Below the pieces are notes generated by a model. That model searched no databases and was not told where the DNA came from. It was given only the letters and a program-made list of their open reading frames with translations. Below, one piece after another: positions 1 through 8,946 of a stretch of DNA of 64,000 nucleotides. The position numbers were made by a program, and so were the translations under genes. This DNA comes from JBGSMF01 sp964651475 (GTDB lineage: Bacteria; Chloroflexota; Anaerolineae; Fen-1058): NCBI GenBank assembly GCA_964651475.1, contig CAZYXV010000015.1:1-64000 (forward strand), written 5' to 3'. Position 1 is the first letter of the stretch; each line of letters starts with the position of its first letter.

Positions 1-61
1 GTGCTGTCGGTTCTTTTTGACATTCGTTGGTCAGCTATGTGCTGTCGGTCAGCAGCAAATC

Positions 62-118
62 TTGTGTAATTTGCCGGTTCGCCCGCAGTTCAACTGCGGG
101 CTGAACAAATTTACACAA
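62..118. repeat. Long imperfect inverted repeat at left edge
   Basis: The arms TTGTGTAATTTG and CAAATTTACACAA face each other around an inner 10-bp stem GCCCGCAGTT / AACTGCGGGC, so the whole stretch could fold into one long hairpin. There is no T-run suited to a terminator on the plus side. The rest of positions 1-214 shows only a short direct repeat, GTGCTGTCGGT at 1 and 40, and no gene I can support. Confidence 0.5.
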
Positions 119-214
119 AACTCGACATACTGGCCAAAAGCTTGTGGGGTATTCAGCGCGCTGCGTGCCAGGCTGTGACTATCCTAAAAATTTATGGAAT
201 GGGGCGCTGGCGGC

Positions 215-245
215 AAAAGCCGGGGTCAAGAACCCCGGCTCTTTT
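215..245 (-). terminator. Rho-independent terminator after the Pro/Thr-rich protein gene
   Basis: On the minus strand the stem AGCCGGGG / CCCCGGCT (233-240 with 218-225) has a 7-nt loop and is followed by TTTTG. It begins a few bases after the stop codon at 248, so it probably ends the two-gene kinase operon. Confidence 0.75.
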
Positions 246-247
246 GT

Positions 248-922
248 TCACGGCATCGCCGCGCTGGGCGCCGCTTGAGTGGGAGGCCGCGGCGGCAATG
301 GATCCGTCGTCGGCGGCGGTGGCGGCTCTGTTGGCGGCTTGGGCGGCTTGGTAGGCGGATCCGTCGGCCGTTCGGTCGGCGATGGCACCGGCGTGGGCGG
401 CAGCGGCGTCCGCGTTGGCCTGGGCGATGGTGTAATGGTCGGCACGGACGTAAACGTTGGCGCGGGTGTAAAAGTCGGCGCAGGTGTGGGCGGCAGCGTT
501 GGGACAGCCGTCGGCGTGGCGATCGGTGGGACTGGAGACGATGCCTCCGTCGGCGGAAGAGGAGTTGGTCCCGTCGCTGTGGCTACGGATGGGCGCGTGC
601 CGGTCGGTGTGTGAACGGCGAGCGGCGGGACACGCGTGAATTTGCCCTCCGGCGTCAAGAGGCGCTCCATGTCCCATGCCCTCGTCATCACGTCAGGCCG
701 GACCGGCTCGACCACTACCATCCACTTTGGATTGTACTCTTCATTTGGATCCAATTGAGAAAGCATATTGGAGTGGACATGCCACACGGCCGGCTGCGTA
801 ATCGCCTTTCCGGCGGCTACCTGCAGGCAAACGAACCCCACCAACACGATCAGCAAGAACTGCGCTGCTTCACGCGCATCTCGGCCCATATTACGACCGT
901 TCCGAACATTTTTTGTAGCCAC
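248..922 (-). CDS. Membrane-anchored protein with Pro/Thr-rich tail
   Basis: I do not recognise this 224-residue protein. It starts at a GTG 12 bp after the stop of the sensor kinase gene, with AAAGG just upstream, so the two are probably one operon. Residues about 20-38 form one hydrophobic segment (signal anchor). Residues about 40-100 may form a small folded domain. From about residue 105 to the end the chain is almost wholly Pro, Thr, Ser and Ala in a TPTPxPTxPP pattern. Such tails are usually extended, cell-wall-spanning linkers in secreted proteins, so the fold after the anchor is likely outside the membrane. A role next to the kinase, for instance as an accessory signal protein, is only inferred from position. 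Confidence 0.6.
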   Translation of the reverse strand: MATKNVRNGRNMGRDAREAAQFLLIVLVGFVCLQVAAGKAITQPAVWHVHSNMLSQLDPNEEYNPKWMVVVEPVRPDVMTRAWDMERLLTPEGKFTRVPPLAVHTPTGTRPSVATATGPTPLPPTEASSPVPPIATPTAVPTLPPTPAPTFTPAPTFTSVPTITPSPRPTRTPLPPTPVPSPTERPTDPPTKPPKPPTEPPPPPTTDPLPPRPPTQAAPSAAMP

Positions 923-934
923 GCGCCTTTACCT

Positions 935-3151
935 TTACAGGGTCGGGATTCTCATACTGAATGTGCTGCCCACGCCTTCTTTGCTGGCAACACGGATTTC
1001 TCCTCCGTGCGCTTCGATGATGGTCTTGGTCACGTACAATCCCAGTCCCAACCCACGCATTTCGTCTTCTTGAAGATTTTTGGCCCGGTGAAAGCGAGAA
1101 AAGAGTTGCTGTTGATCTTCGGGCGAAATCCCCACGCCGGTATCTATGACGTCGAGCACCAGCCAGCCGGCTTCCGCGTACGAGCGCAGCGTCACTTTTC
1201 CCCCTTCGGGTGTGTACTGCCAGGCGTTGCGCACCAGGTTAACAATGGCCCAGCGCAGCCTTCTCGCGTCCGCCTCCACTCTGGGCAAATTGTCTGCCAT
1301 GGTCACTTCAAACGTCAACTCTTTTTCTTGCATATGAGGCTGCCACTCGGCGGCCACTCTTTCGATCAGGGCGGAGAACGACACAGTCTGCCGCTGCAAT
1401 CCCAGGCGACCTTTGGCTTCCATCTCTGAGAAATCCAGCAAGCCATTAATCATTTCGATCAATTCGTCAGTATTGTGGCTGATGGTTTGCAAAAAGTTGC
1501 GCTGGTGATCGTCCAACGTGCCGCCCGAAGTGGTGAGCAACAACTGGCTATAGCCCTTGATCGCCGTCAACGGCGTGCGCAGCTCGTGAGAAACGTGCGC
1601 CACAAAAGCATCTTTGAGTTGTTCCGCTTCGACTTCGGCCGTCACATCTCGCAGCACGATGACCTTGCCCAGATGTTGGCCGGCGTCGGTTTGAACATTG
1701 GCCGATTGCATGCTAATCACGTTCTTGCCCACCTGAAAGCGCCGGTGCTCCAACGTCCACGCGGTGGAGGGAGTGTCTGCATCCTGGCCAGACTCGCTGG
1801 CAGATAGCTCTTGCAGCGGCGCAAACAAAAAGTTGGCAGCCATCTCGTCCAGCAATTGGCGAGCCGTATCATTCAAGGGGGTGAAATTTCCGCTTACGTC
1901 TCCCAATAACACGCCATCGCGGATGCTGGCCAGGATGGCGCGCAGGTTGGTACTGGTTTCTTCCTGAGTTTTCAGCAGCTTTTCGAGCGCATCGGTCCGC
2001 TCGGCCAGGCGCTCTGTCATCCTGTCGAACGTCGTCGCCAGCACGCCGATTTCGTCCGTGCGGCTGATGCCGGTTCGCTGCCTGAGATCCCCTTCGGCCA
2101 CCGCGTGCGACGTGCGCACCAGTGAACTGAGCGGGAAGGTGATGCGCTGCGAGATGATATAGCCGACGAGTACCACACACACCATTGCTCCCAAGAACAG
2201 CAGCGTGTAATTCGTGCGGCTCGTAGCGCCGGCCTGAATGATAAAATTGGAGGGCAGCGCTACGGCAAACACGCCTAGCTTGTCATTGCCCACTTGCAGC
2301 GGGCCGCGCGCCAGGCGATACCAGCGGCCATAAATGCGGGTGTTTTCGCCCGACGTGGTGGCTGTGTTGTTGAGGGCATTCTCGTACAATTCAGGCAAGA
2401 TGGCCAGCTCATCCAAAAGCGCGCCTGCCCCAGAGGGAAATTCCTGGAGCGCAAAGGTCGTGGCAACCACGCGACCATCCAGATAAACAATCACGTCGGC
2501 CAGCGAGGTCGCTTTGAAGTAAGTTAACAGTTTGTCCAGTGAACTCCCGACGATGACGGCGCCAACCATTTGCTCGCCCACCCCCACCGGGATGGCCGTC
2601 AGGTAATAGTAACGCAGATTGGCCGGATGCACTCCCAAGATGCGCTTGGGCAAACTGGTAGGATTGCCTGTTTTGATAAGAGTCTGCCCCACCCAAAGCG
2701 TCAGGCTCTCCCACTGTCCTTCCATCGGCTTGAGCGAGCCGTCTTCTCGTTCCAACAAGTGCAGCATCTCGCGGCCTTGCGCGTCCACCACCACGAGGTT
2801 CTCGATGCCCAGGCCGCTGGCAACCGGGGCCGCCAGCGCCGCCACACGGGGCTGATCGTGAGCGGCCATAGCTTCGTTCAGCCCCCGCGTAAAGGCCACG
2901 ATGCGCGCCGATTCCAGGTGGCTGACTTCGCGGCGCACCAGGCTGTCCGAAACAACGCGCCCGGCCTCAAGCAACTGGTTCGTCAAACGCTCGTCGAGAG
3001 AACTGGCTACCAGGCGGGTAACCACGTAAATGCCAACAACGGCGACGGTGAGCGTGAGGAGCAGGTAGGGCAGAATAATCTTGTTCCGGATGTTGAGGGA
3101 CAAGATCCGCTGAAAGATATTGCGCTTTTCAAGACGCTCGGATGATTGCAT
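935..3151 (-). CDS. Membrane sensor histidine kinase (extracellular sensor, HAMP, PAS, HisKA, HATPase)
   Basis: This 738-residue histidine kinase senses an outside signal and phosphorylates itself. A first membrane segment at about 25-45 and a second at about 318-338 enclose a ~270-residue extracellular region of Cache-like size. A HAMP linker follows (about 340-390), then a PAS-like region, then the HisKA H-box HELRTPL with the phosphorylated His at residue 522. The ATPase domain shows the N-box (NLVRNAWQY), G1 (DTGVGIS) and G2 (GLGLGLY). AGGAAAAG precedes the ATG. No response regulator lies beside it, so the partner must be elsewhere. The downstream gene, 12 bp away, is the small Pro/Thr-rich membrane protein. 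The ligand cannot be read from sequence. Confidence 0.93.
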   Translation of the reverse strand: MQSSERLEKRNIFQRILSLNIRNKIILPYLLLTLTVAVVGIYVVTRLVASSLDERLTNQLLEAGRVVSDSLVRREVSHLESARIVAFTRGLNEAMAAHDQPRVAALAAPVASGLGIENLVVVDAQGREMLHLLEREDGSLKPMEGQWESLTLWVGQTLIKTGNPTSLPKRILGVHPANLRYYYLTAIPVGVGEQMVGAVIVGSSLDKLLTYFKATSLADVIVYLDGRVVATTFALQEFPSGAGALLDELAILPELYENALNNTATTSGENTRIYGRWYRLARGPLQVGNDKLGVFAVALPSNFIIQAGATSRTNYTLLFLGAMVCVVLVGYIISQRITFPLSSLVRTSHAVAEGDLRQRTGISRTDEIGVLATTFDRMTERLAERTDALEKLLKTQEETSTNLRAILASIRDGVLLGDVSGNFTPLNDTARQLLDEMAANFLFAPLQELSASESGQDADTPSTAWTLEHRRFQVGKNVISMQSANVQTDAGQHLGKVIVLRDVTAEVEAEQLKDAFVAHVSHELRTPLTAIKGYSQLLLTTSGGTLDDHQRNFLQTISHNTDELIEMINGLLDFSEMEAKGRLGLQRQTVSFSALIERVAAEWQPHMQEKELTFEVTMADNLPRVEADARRLRWAIVNLVRNAWQYTPEGGKVTLRSYAEAGWLVLDVIDTGVGISPEDQQQLFSRFHRAKNLQEDEMRGLGLGLYVTKTIIEAHGGEIRVASKEGVGSTFSMRIPTL

Positions 3152-3294
3152 AAGCTTTTCCTGCTTGATATTGTGCCGTGGCCAAGCTTGTACTTGATTT
3201 CAGTATATCTCAATCAATTGTACAAGTCAATGCCCCAGAGTTAAGGTTGTGTTTCCATTTGGAGAAAACCCAATCACGCTTTCCTCAAGGGTGC

Positions 3295-3322
3295 TTTCCG
3301 TAGTGTATAAAAGTGGTATAAT
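3295..3322 (+). promoter_or_regulatory. Candidate sigma-70 promoter for the adenylate cyclase
   Basis: The -10 box TATAAT (3317-3322) is a perfect match. The -35 (TTTCCG at 3295-3300, 16-bp spacer) is weak. It would give a leader of about 250 nt that contains the palindromic repeat at 3424-3506. Apart from this promoter and that repeat, 3152-3581 shows nothing I can name. Confidence 0.45.
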
Positions 3323-3423
3323 ATCTTTTACCTGAGGTCCGGTACGTTCGTATAACCCAAAACGGTTTATCTATCTCAAGGTCCTCAAGCTGATCTCTAA
3401 CCAATCAAGTGAAAAACGGCGAT

Positions 3424-3506
3424 TAGCCGGCTGTCGGAGTGGCCAACGCCCTATGCGTTGGCGGGGCTGGCATAGGGATGCCAGCCTGCTCTCCGACAGG
3501 CTGCTA
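3424..3506. repeat. Palindromic dispersed repeat, copy 1
   Basis: This 83-bp element has near-perfect inverted ends (TAGC..CTGTCGGAG and its complement) and two inner hairpins: GCCAACGC/GCGTTGGC and GGCTGGCA/TGCCAGCC. A second copy, about 85-90% identical by eye, lies at 28798-28883. It has no coding capacity and resembles a MITE or REP-type element. Here it sits in the leader of the cyclase gene. Confidence 0.8.
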
Positions 3507-3581
3507 GCTCAAGAGACCTGATTGCGCATTTGAGCCATATCGAACGGCTTGAAGCGCTGCAATATATTGAGGAGACAAGCT

Positions 3582-5336
3582 GTGGGCAGAGAATTTTCCA
3601 AAGCTCAAGGGGTGCACCCCGATATTGATATACTGCAAAACGTGATCGTAAACCTTGAAGACAGTGTGCGCCGCCAGCGCAGCACACTCAACCAGGTTGG
3701 CCCGGCCATGCCGCAAGCGCCAATGTCTCAGCTCATCTCGTCAATGAACGACATTGAGATGCTCTTGCCGCGCTGGCGCGAGGCTGTTGAACACCTGAAG
3801 GTCGAGTGGACCGCCCAACAACGCGAGCGAGAAGAAGTGCGCGCGTTGTACAAAGTGGGCCAGGTCGTCAATTCCACGCTTGACCTGGAGACCGTGCTGA
3901 ACCAGGTGATGGACCACATTATTCAACTCACCGGCGCCGAACGGGGCTTTTTAATGCTAAAGAACGAGACCGGCGAGATGGAATTTAAAGTGGCGCGCAA
4001 CATGGATCGAGAGACACTGTCCGGCTCGTCTTTCGAGATCAGCCTGACGGTCGTCAACGAGGTGGCCCGCGACGGCCAGCCCATCGTCACCACCAATGCC
4101 CAGGCCGACCCGCGCTTTGCCACGCAAGAAAGCGTTGTGGCCTATAGCCTGCGCAGCATCCTGTGCGTGCCCCTGCGCGTGCGCGATCAAGTCACTGGCG
4201 TGATCTATGCCGATAATCGCATTCGCACCGGCCTGTTCACCGAGCGAGACCGCGACTTGTTGGCGGCCTTTGCTAACCAGGCGGCCACCGCCATCGCCAA
4301 CGCCCAGTTGTACGAGCGCGTGCGGAATATGAAAAACCTGATGGACAATGTGTTCGCCTCCATCACCAGCGGCGTCATCACCACCGACGTGTCAGACAAA
4401 ATCACCCTGTTCAACCGCGCTGCCGAATCTATCTTGTGCGTGCCTAACTGCGACGCCGCTGGCCGTTTGTACCAGGAAGTGCTGCCAGTGGACGAGCATT
4501 TTGCGCAGCTGGTCGAAGACGTGAAACGATACGATCAACCCATGGTGGGCCACGAATTGACGCCCTGGCTGCCGAGCCGCGGGCAGGTGAACCTGAGCCT
4601 GAGCGCCTCGCCGCTCAAAGACCCGCAGGCTACCACGCTCGGCGTGGCCATCGTGGTGGAAGATCAAACCGAAAGGAAACGCCTCGAAGCGGAGCGTGAG
4701 ATCTTTCGCCGCATCGTTTCGCCCACCGTCTTTAAGGACCTGGCCGAAAACCCCCACAAGTGGAAGTTGGGCGGCGAGCGGCGCGAGATCACAGTGCTGT
4801 TTGCCGACATCCGCAACTTTACCAGCTATGCGGAAAAACTGCCGCCCGAACAACTCATCACGGCGCTCAACAAGTACCTGGCCATTGGCGCGGACGCCGT
4901 GCTTGAAGAAGACGGCACGCTGGACAAGTTCATGGGCGACATGGTGATGGCCTTTTTCAACGCGCCGCTGCCTCAACCCGATCACGCCCTGAGGGCAGTG
5001 CGAGCCGCCTTGACCATGCAAAAAGCCATTGCCGAGTTCAACCGCGATCAGCCCGAAGAGGAACAGCTATGGTTCGGCGTCGGCATCAACGCAGGCATGG
5101 CCGTTGTGGGCAGGATTGGAACGGAGCTAAAGCTGGATTATACCGCGGTGGGCGACGTGGTCAATTACGGCAAGCGCTTGCAAGAAAATGCGCGCGGCGG
5201 CCAGATCATGTTGAGCCAGGCCGCTTACGAGCGCGTCAAGGACGTGGTCGTCGTCAAGGCGCACGATCCCATCCAGGTCAAGCACCGCGTCGCCGTCGAA
5301 GCCGTATACGAACTGGTCGGATTGCGCGGCCAATAA
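3582..5336 (+). CDS. Class III adenylate cyclase with GAF and PAS domains
   Basis: This soluble protein makes cAMP from ATP. I chose GTG 3582 because GAGGAG lies 7 nt upstream; an in-frame TTG at 3549 has no such site. The 584 residues contain a coiled-coil N-terminus, a GAF domain (about 80-225), a PAS domain (about 240-360) and a C-terminal cyclase domain. In the cyclase domain the two metal-binding Asp residues are D409 (in LFADIRNF) and D453 (in KFMGD). K449 and the Asp of YTAVGDVVN are the ATP-choosing pair, and the Asn/Arg of NYGKR complete the site. With K and D both present, adenylate rather than guanylate cyclase is expected. The GAF ligand is unknown. A glycosyltransferase gene follows after 79 bp. 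Confidence 0.93.
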   Translation: MGREFSKAQGVHPDIDILQNVIVNLEDSVRRQRSTLNQVGPAMPQAPMSQLISSMNDIEMLLPRWREAVEHLKVEWTAQQREREEVRALYKVGQVVNSTLDLETVLNQVMDHIIQLTGAERGFLMLKNETGEMEFKVARNMDRETLSGSSFEISLTVVNEVARDGQPIVTTNAQADPRFATQESVVAYSLRSILCVPLRVRDQVTGVIYADNRIRTGLFTERDRDLLAAFANQAATAIANAQLYERVRNMKNLMDNVFASITSGVITTDVSDKITLFNRAAESILCVPNCDAAGRLYQEVLPVDEHFAQLVEDVKRYDQPMVGHELTPWLPSRGQVNLSLSASPLKDPQATTLGVAIVVEDQTERKRLEAEREIFRRIVSPTVFKDLAENPHKWKLGGERREITVLFADIRNFTSYAEKLPPEQLITALNKYLAIGADAVLEEDGTLDKFMGDMVMAFFNAPLPQPDHALRAVRAALTMQKAIAEFNRDQPEEEQLWFGVGINAGMAVVGRIGTELKLDYTAVGDVVNYGKRLQENARGGQIMLSQAAYERVKDVVVVKAHDPIQVKHRVAVEAVYELVGLRGQ

Positions 5337-5415
5337 TGCAACGCGGCCTTATTGTCTGTGGATTGCCCCCTAACCCCAATCCTAATTCTATTACTCAAAC
5401 CGTGAGGAGATACTC

Positions 5416-6885
5416 GTGCAACTAGTCACTGCTCTCTACCTGCTTGTCGTGTTGTGGCTGTCGTTATATGGATTTCAGGCCATCTGGCTGGTCATTTTAT
5501 ATTTGCGCCACCGGCGCGATGCGATAACCGGGAACTCGTTTGACGAGTGCCCAGTGGTGACGGTTCAGGTGCCGATTTACAACGAGAGGTACGTGGTAGA
5601 GCGCGTCATTGACGCTGTAGCCGCCCTGGAGTATCCGGCCGACCGATTGCAAATTCAAGTTTTGGATGATTCGACTGACGACACGACGGCCCTGGCCCAC
5701 GCGCGGGTAGATTATCACCGCTCGCGCGGCATAGATATCGCGCTCATCCACCGCGAAAACCGCCAGGGGTACAAGGCCGGCGCGCTGCGCGGCGGGATGG
5801 AACACGCGCGCGGCGAGTACGTGGCTATCTTTGACGCCGACTTTTGTCCCGCGCCGGATTTTCTCAAGCGCATGATGCCGGCCTTTGCCGGGCAGCCTGA
5901 CGTGGGCTTTGTGCAGGCGCGCTGGACGCATCTCAACGCCGACCATTCACTTTTAACGCGCGCCCTGGCCCTGGCGTCCGACGCGCACTTTATCGTAGAG
6001 CAGGTAGGACGCAACCGGAGCGGGCTATTGATCAATTTCAACGGCTCGGCCGGGATATGGCGGCGTGCGTGTATCGAAAGCGGGGGGGGCTGGCAAGACG
6101 ACACCTTGACCGAGGACCTGGATCTCAGCTACCGGGTGCAGCTTGCCGGCTGGCGCGGGGTCGTGCTGCCAGACGTGGTGGTGCCGGCCGAGTTGCCGAC
6201 GCAAATTGGCACGTGCAAGCAGCAGCAGTTCCGCTGGGCCAAAGGTGGGGCGCAGACGCTGCGCAAGTTGTTTGCGCCGCTGATACGTTCGCAGCTCACG
6301 TGGATTCAAAAACTAGGGGCCTTGCTGCACCTGACGATGTATTTTACACACGTGCTCATGCTGGTCTTGCTGGCCACCTGGCTGCCAATGATTTTATATA
6401 CCAACACGTTGCACAGACTGCCGCTGGCTTTTCTCAGCGTCTCTACCGTAGGACTGCCGCTGGTGTGCATTGTGTCGCAAATTGAGTTATATCGCGACTG
6501 GCTGCGCCGCTCGCTCTACCTGCCGCTCCTCTTGTGCCTGGGCTGCGGCATGGCGCTCAACAATGCCTGGGCTGTGGTGCAAGGTTTGGTCGGCGCACAG
6601 AGCGAATTTGTCCGCACGCCCAAGTTGCGCCTGACTGGCCCTGCCAGCCGGACGGACATCATCACGTACCGCACACCTATGGACGCCACAGTCTTGGGCG
6701 AGATTATGCTGGCTGCTTTTACGACCTTTCTACTCAATAAAGCGCGCGCGCGCCTGGGCTACAGCGCACTCCCCTACTTGCTCTTGTACGTGGTGGGATT
6801 TATGTACGTGGCGGCCGGCAGCTTGTGGCACGTTCCCCGTCGAGTGTTGGCCTTGTTGCGCGCTTCGTTAGACACATTGAAATGA
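5416..6885 (+). CDS. Family 2 membrane glycosyltransferase, cellulose synthase-like
   Basis: This processive-type GT2 enzyme of 489 residues probably makes or extends a polysaccharide or glycolipid at the inner membrane. One membrane segment precedes the catalytic domain (residues 6-27). The cytoplasmic domain shows D-x-D at 140-142 (FDADF), the catalytic base region TED (TLTEDLDL) and QQFRW at 270-274, the QxxRW motif of cellulose and hyaluronan synthases. Four or five C-terminal membrane segments follow. No PilZ domain is present. Start: GTG 5416 with GAGGAG 6 nt upstream. It follows the cyclase in the same direction, so co-transcription is likely. The sugar donor and product are not predictable here. 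Confidence 0.9.
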   Translation: MQLVTALYLLVVLWLSLYGFQAIWLVILYLRHRRDAITGNSFDECPVVTVQVPIYNERYVVERVIDAVAALEYPADRLQIQVLDDSTDDTTALAHARVDYHRSRGIDIALIHRENRQGYKAGALRGGMEHARGEYVAIFDADFCPAPDFLKRMMPAFAGQPDVGFVQARWTHLNADHSLLTRALALASDAHFIVEQVGRNRSGLLINFNGSAGIWRRACIESGGGWQDDTLTEDLDLSYRVQLAGWRGVVLPDVVVPAELPTQIGTCKQQQFRWAKGGAQTLRKLFAPLIRSQLTWIQKLGALLHLTMYFTHVLMLVLLATWLPMILYTNTLHRLPLAFLSVSTVGLPLVCIVSQIELYRDWLRRSLYLPLLLCLGCGMALNNAWAVVQGLVGAQSEFVRTPKLRLTGPASRTDIITYRTPMDATVLGEIMLAAFTTFLLNKARARLGYSALPYLLLYVVGFMYVAAGSLWHVPRRVLALLRASLDTLK

Positions 6886-6906
6886 GCGCGCTGCTCTAGC
6901 TCAGAC

Positions 6907-6948
6907 AAAAACATCCTGCTGGTTGCCAAGAGGGCAGACAGCAGGATG
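6907..6948 (-). terminator. Rho-independent terminator of the bactofilin gene
   Basis: On the minus strand the stem CATCCTGCTG / CAGCAGGATG is followed by TTTTTGT. It lies between two convergent genes and may also stop the glycosyltransferase transcript from the other side. Confidence 0.8.
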
Positions 6949-6992
6949 CTGAATATAAATTGAGATAGGTTAGAAGCGCTTGCGAAAAGCCC

Positions 6993-7451
6993 CTACTTTT
7001 CCTCTTTAGGGTGGGCATCTACCACCGGCCCGTTGGTTTTGCGGCCAGGCGCCTCTAGCAATGGGAAATTCTGTTCGCCCGCCATGATGCTTTGCCCGCG
7101 AAAGAACCCCCCCTCGTCAATCAACAACGAGGCAACAGAAATATCACCCCACACTTTGCCAGAGCTTAGGATTTCCAGCCGGCCAATGGCATTGATGGTG
7201 CCCTTGATCGCGCCCGATACAGACACGTTCTGAGCTTTGATATCTGCGATTACCTTGCCGCTTTCGCCAATGAGCAGGTTGCCGGCCAGATCAATTTTGC
7301 CCTCGTACAAGCCATCAATGCGCATGCTGCCGTCGCTTTGCACATCACCCTTAAAGCTGGCATTGGGGCCAATCACCGTCTCAATCTTGGGCGACACTCC
7401 TGCCGCAACCGGCGCAATCTGTTCTTGCGGTTGCTCTTTTTTGCCAAACAT
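6993..7451 (-). CDS. Bactofilin
   Basis: Bactofilins polymerise without nucleotide into membrane-associated filaments that place cell-wall and envelope enzymes. The ATG at 7451 is chosen because AGGAGG sits 7 nt upstream; a longer frame starting at 7523 has no ribosome site. The 152-residue product has a short polar N-terminus, a central repeat-rich beta-helix core (about 20-125) with the family pattern SFKGDVQSDGSMRIDG, GNLLIGESGKVIADI and GKVWGDI, and a polar C-terminal tail ending PKEEK. This size and layout are typical of DUF583/bactofilin. The neighbouring GT2 gene converges on it and the AI-2E permease gene diverges from it. No peptidase partner is adjacent. Confidence 0.93.
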   Translation of the reverse strand: MFGKKEQPQEQIAPVAAGVSPKIETVIGPNASFKGDVQSDGSMRIDGLYEGKIDLAGNLLIGESGKVIADIKAQNVSVSGAIKGTINAIGRLEILSSGKVWGDISVASLLIDEGGFFRGQSIMAGEQNFPLLEAPGRKTNGPVVDAHPKEEK

Positions 7452-7655
7452 GTCGTTGCCTCCTGAGTAAGAGTATATGGAGCAGAATTTACAGTGGCGC
7501 AATGATACAGTACCCCGCTCCAAATGTCAACCGCGTCCACTCCGATCCAAGCCACCATATTGTAGGGCAGGTTACCCACCTGCTGCCACAGGTTGAAAAT
7601 CGCCAAGATTGCCTTGTTGTGCTATATCGGGTAGAATAGCTAAAGTGAGGTGGCT

Positions 7656-8825
7656 ATGAAATCTGAACGCAACACCCTTGTCTTTCTGGTAACGCTTGCC
7701 GTTGCACTCTATCTGCTGGAAAAGCTATGGCAATTCGGCGCATCCATGGGTGATTTGATCATGGTGTTTGCGCTGGCCTGGCTGATCGCCTTTATCTTCA
7801 AGCCGGCCGTCGAGTGGCTCAACGCCGGGCCGGCGCCGCGCAGCCTGGTAGAGTGGGCGCGGCTGCGTTGGGGGGATCGAACGGCGCAGCGCCTGGCCAA
7901 GGCGCATTTGCCCTACGCCGTTTCGGCGACCGTTATTTACATCGCCTTGCTGGGCGCCCTGGTGGTCGCCGCAGTCGCCATCATCCCCATCGTCATCAAA
8001 CAATCCATTCAGCTTGGCTCCAGCCTGGGCGAATATCTTCAACAAGCGCCCATGTGGTTGACCTCGCTGCAAGATACACTGGCGCAGCGTTTCAACACCG
8101 ATCCGCAATTGCTCTCCAAGTTGTACGAATCCGAAAAGATTGCCGAGCAAATTACGTCCATCGGCCCCAAGTTGGTGACGAATACAGCCAACATTATTGG
8201 CAAAGTGGCCTCGGGGCTGAGCGAATTGCTGTTGGTGCTGGCGCTTTCGTATTACATCATGCTCGACGGCCGGCGTGTGTCCGACCAATTCTATCGGTTG
8301 GTGCCCAAGCGCTACCAGGACGAAGTCGAGTTCGCCACAACCACGTTAGACAAGACTTTTGGTGGATTCCTGCGCGGCCAGATGTTGATGGCCCTGATTG
8401 CCGGCGTCGTCACCACCATCGCCTCTGGGCTGGCCGGTCTGCCTTACGGCGCCGTCATCGGCGCCTTTTGCGGACTGGTGATGTTTATCCCCATCATCGG
8501 CGCGCCGATTGCCATGTTTTTGCCGTCGGTCATTGCCTGGCTGGGAGGCAATACTGGCCCGGCCATTGCGCTGCTCATCTTTCTGACCATCTTTCAGCAA
8601 GTTTTGCTCCACTTTGTGGTGCCCAGGCTGATGAGCGAATCCATTGGCATGCCCTCGCTGCTGGTGTTGCTGTCGGTGCTGGTGGGCGTGCGTATGTTAG
8701 GCGTGTGGGGGTTCATTTTTGCTATCCCGGTATCCGCCGCCATTTACGCCTTTGGCGTCATGTTGTTGGAACGTTACAAGCGGCGTCAAGATAAGCTGGA
8801 TGCCAGTTTGCCGGAAGACGAATGA
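7656..8825 (+). CDS. AI-2E family transporter
   Basis: This is an integral membrane protein of 389 residues in the AI-2E/YdiK/PerM family (COG0628). Members export small molecules or act as ion antiporters; the name comes from proposed autoinducer-2 export in one member. About eight hydrophobic segments are visible, with a long polar stretch after the third (about 130-195). The conserved second half includes FGGFLRGQ and a PYGAVIGAFCGLVMFIPIIG stretch, the family hallmark. ATG 7656 is preferred over GTG 7650 because GTGAGG lies 5 nt upstream. It is not obviously in an operon; the next gene starts about 120 bp later. Confidence 0.9.
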   Translation: MKSERNTLVFLVTLAVALYLLEKLWQFGASMGDLIMVFALAWLIAFIFKPAVEWLNAGPAPRSLVEWARLRWGDRTAQRLAKAHLPYAVSATVIYIALLGALVVAAVAIIPIVIKQSIQLGSSLGEYLQQAPMWLTSLQDTLAQRFNTDPQLLSKLYESEKIAEQITSIGPKLVTNTANIIGKVASGLSELLLVLALSYYIMLDGRRVSDQFYRLVPKRYQDEVEFATTTLDKTFGGFLRGQMLMALIAGVVTTIASGLAGLPYGAVIGAFCGLVMFIPIIGAPIAMFLPSVIAWLGGNTGPAIALLIFLTIFQQVLLHFVVPRLMSESIGMPSLLVLLSVLVGVRMLGVWGFIFAIPVSAAIYAFGVMLLERYKRRQDKLDASLPEDE

Positions 8826-8946
8826 TGGGGAACGCATCCGTCGCTTCAAACTCACCTCAGACCGGCGCCCCTATGGCGCAAAACCCCGACATCTGGTAAG
8901 ATATACAAGCTCTTGCCTTGAAAAATACACTTGAAAGGTGAGCACT

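Noticed and set aside
279..614. Gly/Val-rich plus-strand frame
   Set aside because: It is the complement of the Pro/Thr repeat of the minus-strand gene.
194..1429. Long plus-strand frame opposite the kinase end
   Set aside because: It is rich in Arg and Trp and mirrors the minus-strand genes; no ribosome site or domain.
3549..3581. TTG 3549 as the cyclase start
   Set aside because: GTG 3582 has GAGGAG at ideal spacing and the upstream part is not domain-like.
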